Made by a program: the position numbers and the translations under genes. The notes under the pieces are model-generated. The model did no database searches. It saw nothing but the letters and a program-made list of their open reading frames with translations, and was not told the origin of the DNA. 5,125 nucleotides of DNA. Source: Candidatus Latescibacterota bacterium (GTDB taxonomy: Bacteria > Latescibacterota > 4484-107). Position 1 is the stretch's first letter. Every line of letters starts with the position of its first letter. The stretch covers positions 1 through 5,125 of the forward strand of contig JAUWMS010000256.1 of assembly GCA_030613045.1 (NCBI GenBank), in the 5' to 3' direction. Shown piece after piece: positions 1-4,679 of this stretch.

Positions 1-1
1 T

Positions 2-148
2 TACGATTGGGCGCACGGGAACGATTTGATCCGTGCGGCGGTGCTGACGAGTTCACGCGTCCATTGGACAAATACAACTGATTCCGTCCTTTCAGTGGAC
101 GGTCACCTGAACCGTCGGGCGCACAAAACAACGGGAGGCAAAATATGA
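2..148 (+). CDS. 3' end of an upstream gene, possibly a sialidase-like beta-propeller protein (partial)
   Basis: The reading frame starting at base 2 is open from the window edge to a TGA at 146-148, which overlaps the next gene's start as ATGA. Its first 16 or so codons have mostly G or C in the third position, as in a real gene, and read YDWAHGNDLIRAAVLT. This resembles the last strand of sialidase-type propellers, where a Tyr-Asp is followed by a short turn and a hydrophobic strand ending in Thr (family knowledge, loosely matched). After about base 47 this frame looks less gene-like, whereas the frame starting at base 1 becomes more gene-like and reads DEFTRPLDKYN before a TGA at 79-81. 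The gene may therefore end at 81 after a one-base frame break, leaving a 63-base gap. Both the product and the exact end are uncertain. Confidence 0.4.
   Translation, partial: YDWAHGNDLIRAAVLTSSRVHWTNTTDSVLSVDGHLNRRAHKTTGGKI
84..116 (+). promoter_or_regulatory. Pair of mutually exclusive hairpins upstream of the Gfo/Idh gene
   Basis: CCGTCC at 84-89 pairs perfectly with GGACGG at 97-102 around a 7-base loop. GACGGT at 98-103 pairs perfectly with ACCGTC at 111-116, also around a 7-base loop. The two stems share bases 98-102, so only one can form at a time. The pair ends 16 bases before the ribosome binding site at 133-138. The arrangement resembles an attenuator or a switch controlling access to the downstream start, but there is no U tract and stems of six pairs can arise by chance. 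If the upstream gene runs to 148, the pair lies inside its coding sequence. Confidence 0.25.
133..138 (+). promoter_or_regulatory. Ribosome binding site of the Gfo/Idh gene
   Basis: GGGAGG lies six bases before the ATG at 145. It is a strong Shine-Dalgarno match at good spacing and fixes this start. The overlapping ATGA at 145-148 would also allow translational coupling if the upstream frame really ends at 148. Confidence 0.75.
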
Positions 149-1335
149 GCATAAGAGTAGGCGTATGCGGCGTTGGAGCCTTTGCGAGACATTTCATTCC
201 TTTGTTCAAGCGCCATCCCGATGTGGAAAACGTCGTGCTGTGTGATCTAAACGCGGACAAACTTGCTGAGAACTGTGAAAAGTTCGATATTCGAGACCGG
301 TGTCATTCGCTGGATGATCTCTGCGAACTAAATGTGGATGCTATCGCGATTATTACCCAGCACCATCTCCATGGCCCCCAGGCTGTGCAGGCATTGAGGG
401 CGGGCAAGCACGTGTATTCGGCGGTTCCCTCGGCGATATCACTAAAGGAGATCGCAGAGCTTGTAAGGGCGGTGGAGGAGACCGGAAAAACCTATATGAT
501 CGGAGAGACGAGCACCTACTATCCGTGCGCGATCTATTGTCGGGAACGATTCAGGAAAGGGGATTTCGGTTCTATTGTCTATGCGGAGGGAGAGTACTAT
601 CACGATTATGTGCATGGGATGGTTGACGTGATGAAGTGGCGGCATGGAAAGGACTGGGAGAAGTACTTTGGCATACCCCCGATGTTCTACCCGACCCATT
701 CGACCAGCATGATTGTGTCGGTGACAGGAGCGCATGTGACGCACGTGTCCGGCATGGGGTTTGTGGATCGTCATCCGGACAATCTGTACGCGAGGAAAGA
801 CAATGTATGGAAGAATCCGTTCAGCAATGAGACCATGCTGTGCCGCATGTCCGACGGCAGCATGGCCCGCATCAGCGAATTCCGGCGTATCGGTCATCCC
901 GGAACCGTTGGCATGAGTTTGTATGGCACGGAGGCCGGTTACGAAGAGCAGGTGGGGTGTCGGATGTGGGTGACTAAGGACAGGGACACGTGTATCAATT
1001 TGACCGATAGACTGAAGTGCGGGGATATTCAAGTCAATGAGAGCGATGGGATGATGTCCAAAGTGACCGGCGCCGATGGTACTCACCGGGGCGTATCTGA
1101 GATACACCCGGTGCATCTCCTTCCAAAGGAATTCGCCGGACTGCCAAACGGTCACAACGGGTCGCACCAATTTTTGGTCCACGATTTCGTAACCGCTTGC
1201 GTTACGGGAAAGAACCCGCTCAACAACGTGTGGCAAGCGGCCCGATATCTCGTGCCCGGTCTCGTCGCGCACGAGTCGGCTCTGAAGGGCGGAGCGTTGA
1301 TGGAGGTCACGGATTTTGGGGACCCTCCCTGCTGA
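145..1335 (+). CDS. Gfo/Idh/MocA-family NAD(P)-dependent protein with GH109-like active-site motifs
   Basis: The product has 396 residues, normal for the family. An N-terminal Rossmann fold is clear: the dinucleotide-binding GVGAFAR is at residues 9-15 and an acidic Asp34 ends the second strand, favouring NAD over NADP. A C-terminal alpha/beta substrate domain follows, with AEGEYYHDY at residues 147-155. In typical oxidoreductases of this family the turn after GKHV carries Glu-Lys-Pro with the catalytic lysine; here it is YSAVPSA (91-97), so that lysine is absent. Instead there is Glu121 and a Tyr182-Pro-Thr-His185 motif. From memory these match residues important in GH109 alpha-N-acetylgalactosaminidases, which cleave glycosides by NAD-dependent oxidation and elimination. 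The C-terminus (NVWQAARYLVPGLVAHESAL, residues 361-380) also resembles that group. It could be a glycosidase or epimerase-like enzyme rather than a simple dehydrogenase. No signal peptide is seen. The family call is firm; the activity is inferred. Confidence 0.92.
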   Translation: MSIRVGVCGVGAFARHFIPLFKRHPDVENVVLCDLNADKLAENCEKFDIRDRCHSLDDLCELNVDAIAIITQHHLHGPQAVQALRAGKHVYSAVPSAISLKEIAELVRAVEETGKTYMIGETSTYYPCAIYCRERFRKGDFGSIVYAEGEYYHDYVHGMVDVMKWRHGKDWEKYFGIPPMFYPTHSTSMIVSVTGAHVTHVSGMGFVDRHPDNLYARKDNVWKNPFSNETMLCRMSDGSMARISEFRRIGHPGTVGMSLYGTEAGYEEQVGCRMWVTKDRDTCINLTDRLKCGDIQVNESDGMMSKVTGADGTHRGVSEIHPVHLLPKEFAGLPNGHNGSHQFLVHDFVTACVTGKNPLNNVWQAARYLVPGLVAHESALKGGALMEVTDFGDPPC

Positions 1336-1462
1336 AAAAGAAACATCGAACAGGGCGCTCCGGTGGACGACTAACTCGATCGTATAGGAATTTCCATTTT
1401 TTGTCTAGTCAGACTCGCATCATCATCCCGACCGTGTATGCAGTTGTGGACAGACATTAATA

Positions 1463-1524
1463 ATTCATAATTAACAATTAACAATTGATTATTAGCTCCA
1501 AATTGTGAATTGTGAATTGTGAAT
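1463..1524. repeat. AT-rich inverted repeat of 7-base units
   Basis: The left arm (1463-1486) contains repeated AACAATT-like heptads and the right arm (1501-1524) contains AATTGTG heptads. The arms are reverse complements at 21 of 24 positions, with a 14-base centre at 1487-1500. A further copy of AATTGTGAA follows at 1529-1537. The element is far more AT-rich than the flanking genes. As far as I recall, similar AATTGTGAATTGTGAAT stretches occur between genes in many unrelated bacteria. It lies downstream of the Gfo/Idh gene, with no T tract to mark it as a terminator. Confidence 0.7.
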
Positions 1525-1561
1525 GACTAATTGTGAACGAACCCCTTGTCTTCCAATTTGA

Positions 1562-1660
1562 TCTTCTTTGTATTATCGGAGACTTACAAAAGTCCGCCCG
1601 AAGGGCGCTAAGTTCTTGCCGCTGAGCTTCACTTTCGGGAAGGCCATAGGGTACGCATGA
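1562..1660 (+). pseudogene. Possible decayed 3' end of a gene, overlapping the sialidase start
   Basis: The frame beginning at 1562 is open to a TGA at 1658-1660, which overlaps the sialidase ATG as ATGA. From about 1589 it reads KVRPKGAKFLPLSFTFGKAI and then GYA before the stop. About 18 of the last 23 sense codons end in G or C, matching real genes nearby. There is no ATG, and a stop at 1559-1561 precedes it, so it cannot be a full gene. It may be the tail of a lost gene or part of an interspersed element; a short GNA-looped hairpin (CGCCC at 1595-1599 with GGGCG at 1603-1607) lies within it. I do not recognise the protein. Confidence 0.2.
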
Positions 1661-3003
1661 AACACGAAATGAGACACCGCCCGTTCGCCCGTTCGGAGGT
1701 TTACCGGCATCCGGAATTGCCGGGGACCGCGTTCGACGCCGTGAGATCCCGGATCAAAAGCGACATCCCTCTGGAAATCGCTTCGGTCTGCAAGAACGAG
1801 TCCAACTGCACCGTCTTCCTGAATGATGGCTCCTGGTTCACCACCTGGTCGCAGGGAAGCTGGGAGCATGCGCCCGATGAACGGATCGTGTTTGCGATCA
1901 GCAGGGATATGGGGATGACGTGGACGGAACCGGCCCCCATTGTCGGATCCTCTGATACGGAGCGTATTGCCTACGGAGTGCCGTTCGTCGTGCCCGAGAG
2001 CGAACGGATTTATGTTTTCTTCTTCGCGGGAACCCGTGCCGACCGGTCCCTGCCGGAATACGATGCCGGGAAATTGGGGTACGTTTTCTCGGATGATCAA
2101 GGTCGAAACTGGTCGCAACGCCGCGAGATCGTGCTGCCCGACAGGGATATGAATGTTTGTTGCGATCGGTTGCACGGCTGGCTGAATCATCCGCCACGGA
2201 TCATGCCGACGGGCGAAGTAATTCTGCCGTTCTCGTCGGGGAAAAGAGGCGGGCTGAACCGGAGGGCCTGGAGGATCGCCCCGGCGGAAGTCGGCCTGGT
2301 ATGGTGCGAAAATATACTCACCGAGCAGGATCCGGAGAGACTGCGATTCACCTTGCTGCCCGAAGGCGCGCGCGGAATCCGCGTGGACATTTTTCAACAC
2401 CGTGAGAACCCATCCCAGAGACGCCTGCTTCAGTGCTTTGGCGGAGTTCCGGAAGACAGCGGGTTCAATTTTCAGGAGATGACGGTTGTGGCGCTCAGTG
2501 ACGGACGTTGGCTCGGCGTGGGACGCACGTTTCTCGGCGCGCCCGGTTATACGGTCAGCCGGGATCGGGGCCGAACGTGGACGCCGGTTGAGCCGCTGTG
2601 CTACGCGCCCGGCCGGGAACCGATCCAGCATCCGATGACCATGTGTCCCATCACAAAAACTTCGGACGGACGTTTCGTGCTCCTGTTTACCAACAACGAT
2701 GGATCGCAGCGAGGAGCGAAACACGTCTGGGATGGCGACGGGAAGACGCGGAATCCACAATGGATCGTCGTCGGTCGCGAGATTCCCGGAGAGCGGGAAA
2801 ACGCCGGGCTGAGTTTCGGCGAGCCGATGATCCTCGCGGAGGTGGACGACAGCGGAGAAACCAATCTGAAGACCGGCGTCAGCATGCCGCAGTTCTTCGA
2901 GTCCGGCGGCCGTTTCTTCGTGTGTTACAACGTGAACAAGGAGCACATCCTGCTGGATGAAATCCCCGGGGCGGCTTTGGACCAGCTCACGCCGGACTTA
3001 TGA
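1657..3003 (+). CDS. Sialidase-like (BNR/Asp-box) beta-propeller protein
   Basis: The 448-residue product has three Asp boxes of the form S-x-D-x-G-x-x-W: SRDMGMTW (82-89), SDDQGRNW (145-152) and SRDRGRTW (301-308). These turn motifs mark six-bladed propellers of the sialidase superfamily. The stretch QEMTVVALSDGRWLGVGR (273-290) resembles the strand that carries the catalytic Glu and an Arg in sialidases, making Glu274 and Arg290 candidates. The closing strand has CYNVNKEHILLDEIP (423-437), with Tyr424 as a candidate. A classical FRIP motif near the N-terminus is not visible, so hydrolysis of sialic acid should not be assumed; many relatives act on other sugar acids. No signal peptide is evident, which suggests a cytoplasmic enzyme. 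The ATG is preceded by a modest AGGG at 1648-1651. The stop at 1609-1611 in this frame, with no other start after it, supports this start; Met5 at 1669 is the alternative. Confidence 0.88.
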   Translation: MKHEMRHRPFARSEVYRHPELPGTAFDAVRSRIKSDIPLEIASVCKNESNCTVFLNDGSWFTTWSQGSWEHAPDERIVFAISRDMGMTWTEPAPIVGSSDTERIAYGVPFVVPESERIYVFFFAGTRADRSLPEYDAGKLGYVFSDDQGRNWSQRREIVLPDRDMNVCCDRLHGWLNHPPRIMPTGEVILPFSSGKRGGLNRRAWRIAPAEVGLVWCENILTEQDPERLRFTLLPEGARGIRVDIFQHRENPSQRRLLQCFGGVPEDSGFNFQEMTVVALSDGRWLGVGRTFLGAPGYTVSRDRGRTWTPVEPLCYAPGREPIQHPMTMCPITKTSDGRFVLLFTNNDGSQRGAKHVWDGDGKTRNPQWIVVGREIPGERENAGLSFGEPMILAEVDDSGETNLKTGVSMPQFFESGGRFFVCYNVNKEHILLDEIPGAALDQLTPDL

Positions 3004-3146
3004 GCACGACAGGGCCGAGCCGGACGTTCCGGGTTGCATTCGAAAACATCAAGCCCGCCGATATGGTGGACGTGGGGATGTTTCAGAAGTATAAAAATCA
3101 GGTGGCTGAGAACGCGGCGTTTGTTCGTGAAATACTCGAGACGTGA
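3000..3146 (+). CDS. Small 48-residue protein or gene remnant coupled to the sialidase gene
   Basis: This frame begins at the ATG inside an ATGA (3000-3003) that contains the sialidase stop, a classic coupling overlap. It reads MSTTGPSRTFRVAFENIKPA (residues 1-20) and continues DMVDVGMFQKYKNQVAENAA (21-40) to FVREILET. The mix of residues and the amphipathic C-terminal half (residues 27-46, likely one helix) look like real protein sequence rather than a random frame. I do not recognise the family. It is too short for an enzyme and may be the C-terminal remnant of a larger gene fused by deletion to the sialidase end. There is no strong ribosome binding site beyond the coupling. Confidence 0.4.
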   Translation: MSTTGPSRTFRVAFENIKPADMVDVGMFQKYKNQVAENAAFVREILET

Positions 3147-3194
3147 TAAGCCGTACTTCTGCCCGATAAGTAGGTGGACAAAATCAAACTGCAA

Positions 3195-3228
3195 TTTCAC
3201 CGCAAAGACGCAAAGGACGCAAAGAAAC
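3195..3228. repeat. Interspersed repeat of GACGCAAAG units (left arm)
   Basis: A run of CGCAAAG-type units (CGCAAAGACGCAAAGGACGC at 3201-3220 and flanks) begins with TTTCACCGC. From memory, sequences of this kind are common between genes in many bacteria, often as one arm of an imperfect inverted repeat. The partner arm is probably at 3291-3320. Confidence 0.65.
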
Positions 3229-3232
3229 ACCA

Positions 3233-3265
3233 AGTCGAGGCAGTCCAAAAGAAGGGTCCTCGACT
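3233..3265. repeat. Perfect 8-bp hairpin inside the repeat-rich gap
   Basis: AGTCGAGG at 3233-3240 is the exact reverse complement of CCTCGACT at 3258-3265, with a 17-base loop. The overlapping GACTAGTC (3262-3269) is itself an 8-base palindrome. The hairpin is nested between the two repeat arms at 3195-3228 and 3291-3320. There is no U run, so it is not a clear terminator. Confidence 0.5.
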
Positions 3266-3290
3266 AGTCAAGGTTCTGAAGTGCGTTGGG

Positions 3291-3320
3291 TTCTTTCGTG
3301 TATTTCGTGTATTTCGTGGT
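3291..3320. repeat. Interspersed repeat of TTTCGTGTA units (right arm)
   Basis: The stretch reads TTCTTTCGTG followed by TATTTCGTGTATTTCGTGGT. Its reverse complement starts ACCACGAAATACACGAAATA and lines up loosely with the ACCGCAAAGACGCAAAGGAC arm at 3198-3217, so the two can form an imperfect stem. This unit is also one I associate with intergenic repeats of many bacteria. It ends 52 bases before the HAD gene. Confidence 0.6.
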
Positions 3321-3372
3321 GGGAAAATGAGAATGATTTTGTCCAGGAACTTACCCCATTCGGTTTGATGCT

Positions 3373-4104
3373 ATGAAAACACTGATCTGGGATTTTGATG
3401 GTACGCTTGGCTTCCGGGACGGAATGTGGACCGGAACGATCCTGCAGGTGCTCGATGCGCACGTTCCCGACCATCGTATTGGCCGGGATGATATCAGGCC
3501 CCATCTTCGATCCGGATTTCCATGGCATGATTGGAAAACCGTTCGTCCCATGAACCTTTCCCCGGAAGCATGGTGGAACGGACTCGATTCGGTTTTCGTC
3601 GCCGCTTTTCAGCAAGGCGCGGGCTTGGACCCGGATACGTCGGTCCGGCTGGCCAAAAGAGTCAGAACCCTGTATCCCGATCCGAAATATTGGCGCTTGT
3701 TCGAGGATGTACTTCCATGCTTAGACGCACTGGATTTGGAGGGTTGGACTCATTTTATCCTGTCAAACCATGTGCCGGAACTGGATGACATCATCGCCGC
3801 CCTTGGCCTGAAAACCCGTTTCGCGAAGGTCTTCAATTCCGCCAGAACAGGCGTTGAGAAACCTCATCCCAAAGCCTTCCGAAACGTGCTGGACGCGTCC
3901 ACGAAAGCGAAGCTTGTGGTGATGATCGGGGACAGCATAAAAGCGGATATTGCCGGCGCCAGGGCCGTTGGCATCCCGGCCGTGCTGGTCCGGAAGCGCC
4001 CCGATGCCTGTGCGTATTCGTGCGAGGACTTGAACGGCTTACCGGATGTTTTGGCAGCCATCGAACGAGTTTCCGCGGCGAACGGCGCAGAACGCCGTGG
4101 CTGA
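3373..4104 (+). CDS. HAD-superfamily hydrolase, subfamily IA (phosphoglycolate phosphatase-like)
   Basis: The 243-residue product shows all four HAD motifs. Motif I is WDFDGTL (6-12), with nucleophile Asp7 and general acid/base Asp9. Motif II is ILSNH (129-133), with Ser131. Motif III is Lys163 in GVEKPHPKAF. Motif IV is IGDSIKAD (185-192), with Asp187 and Asp192 for magnesium. A helical cap of about 100 residues between motifs I and II places it in subfamily I, type C1. Such enzymes dephosphorylate sugar phosphates or other small phosphorylated metabolites in the cytoplasm; the substrate cannot be told from sequence. Beside glycan-processing genes a sugar phosphate is plausible. The start is fixed by motif I close to the N-terminus and by a stop at 3334-3336 in frame upstream. 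No Shine-Dalgarno sequence is visible before the ATG. Confidence 0.92.
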   Translation: MKTLIWDFDGTLGFRDGMWTGTILQVLDAHVPDHRIGRDDIRPHLRSGFPWHDWKTVRPMNLSPEAWWNGLDSVFVAAFQQGAGLDPDTSVRLAKRVRTLYPDPKYWRLFEDVLPCLDALDLEGWTHFILSNHVPELDDIIAALGLKTRFAKVFNSARTGVEKPHPKAFRNVLDASTKAKLVVMIGDSIKADIAGARAVGIPAVLVRKRPDACAYSCEDLNGLPDVLAAIERVSAANGAERRG

Positions 4105-4162
4105 ACCGCACCGTTGACCTCTTGGTTATTAGTAGTCTGTCAAGGTTCAAATGACGGTTCGT

Positions 4163-4298
4163 TTCCGCGCGGGAATAAATTCTCCGCGCTACCTTTGGAA
4201 ACCCCTGTGAACAGGGCTGGGTGGAGCTCACCTCGCGGGGGATAGCCCAATTTATTGGGCTTTGCTCACGTAGCGGGGCGATTTATCGCCACGCGGAA
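4163..4298. repeat. Cluster of consecutive short palindromes bounded by an inverted repeat
   Basis: Four near-perfect or perfect palindromes with 2-base centres follow each other. The first is GCGCGGGAAT (4167-4176) with ATTCTCCGCGC (4179-4189, one bulged base). The second is CCCTGT (4203-4208) with ACAGGG (4211-4216). The third is AGCCCAAT (4244-4251) with ATTGGGCT (4254-4261). The fourth is GGCGAT (4277-4282) with ATCGCC (4285-4290). The block is framed by TTCCGCG (4163-4169) and its reverse complement CGCGGAA (4292-4298). The third hairpin is followed by only three T, so it is at best a weak terminator for the HAD gene. The whole looks like a compound REP-type or MITE-like interspersed element. 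Confidence 0.7.
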
Positions 4299-4345
4299 GG
4301 CTTAGTACACGTTTTCATAAATATTATGGCGTAACCTGATTATCT

Positions 4346-4408
4346 GAGATTCTTCGGCTGCGCCTCAGAATGACGGCGTTTGTCACTCTGAACGAAGTGA
4401 AAAGTCTC
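4346..4408. repeat. Imperfect inverted repeat of a common intergenic repeat type
   Basis: The left arm GAGATTCTTCGGCTGCGCCT (4346-4365) continues to CAGAATGAC at 4374. The right arm begins GTCACTCTGAACGAAGTG at 4382 and ends GTCTC at 4408. The arms are imperfect reverse complements around a 7-base spacer (4375-4381). From memory this is the widespread 'tctgagcgaagcgaagaatct' type of intergenic repeat. It ends 88 bases before the BNR_4 gene and may influence transcript ends. Confidence 0.65.
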
Positions 4409-4483
4409 TATTAGCCCCCACCCAATACGTCACCGAACTCACGAGTCAGAGTACTTAGGAATCTTTATTCCGAGAAACCGAGA

Positions 4484-4490
4484 AAGGAGA
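4484..4490 (+). promoter_or_regulatory. Ribosome binding site of the BNR_4 gene
   Basis: AAGGAGA lies six bases before the ATG at 4497. It is the best Shine-Dalgarno match in the window, so translation is expected to start here despite the frame break downstream. Confidence 0.8.
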
Positions 4491-4496
4491 ACCTCA

Positions 4497-4679
4497 ATGA
4501 TAACAATCAACAGTAAGGATGATGGGTACCGGGGCATCTGGTACATGAATCAGCCGTCCGGCGACGAATACGTGTACAAATACAGCGGCGGACTGGGCAC
4601 CTATTGCGCAAAGCATCAACCGTTTGCCGTGTATTCACCCGAGGCACGGAAAACCTTTTTTTGCTATGGGGGGCTTTGA
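4497..4679 (+). CDS. N-terminal part of a BNR_4-type propeller protein, ended early by a frameshift
   Basis: The frame opens well, with MITINSKDDGYRGIWYMNQP (1-20), then GGLGTYC (31-37) and FFCYGG (54-59), a start I associate with BNR repeat proteins of the BNR_4 type from carbohydrate-degrading bacteria. After 60 codons it stops at a TGA (4677-4679), just past a run of seven T (4656-4662) and a run of six G (4668-4673). The matching protein continues in another frame from 4679. One extra G would read Tyr-Gly-Gly-Ala-Leu-Lys-Asp-Asp and restore one open gene to the window edge. The 60-residue piece is therefore a fragment of a larger protein and not a gene in its own right. No signal peptide is seen. 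Confidence 0.75.
   Translation: MITINSKDDGYRGIWYMNQPSGDEYVYKYSGGLGTYCAKHQPFAVYSPEARKTFFCYGGL

Noticed and set aside
442..1272. A 276-codon open frame on the - strand opposite the Gfo/Idh gene
   Set aside because: It is rich in His and Arg with no known motifs, and it lies wholly inside a well-supported gene.
1546..1576. Promoter-like TTGTCT and TATTAT before the sialidase gene
   Set aside because: The spacing is 19 bases and the region is AT-rich, so such pairs are expected by chance.
1573..2946. A 457-codon open frame on the - strand opposite the sialidase gene
   Set aside because: The + strand product has three clear Asp boxes and normal composition. The - strand translation is rich in Arg, His and Pro with no recognisable domain, as expected of a shadow frame in GC-rich DNA.
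3201..3320. CRISPR array suggested by short repeated units
   Set aside because: The units are 7-10 bases, directly adjacent and without unique spacers of regular length.
3174..3368. A 64-codon + strand frame across the repeat-rich gap
   Set aside because: Its sequence is just the translation of the CGCAAAG and TTTCGTG repeats (FRVFRVFRG-like), not a protein.
4082..4098. Hairpin ACGGCG/CGCCGT at the end of the HAD gene as a terminator
   Set aside because: It lies before the stop codon and no T tract follows.
4668..4679. Programmed -1 frameshift as the firm explanation of the break
   Set aside because: T-GGG-GGG is not a well-known efficient slippery site and no downstream stem-loop was identified. 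It is kept only as one option in the finding.
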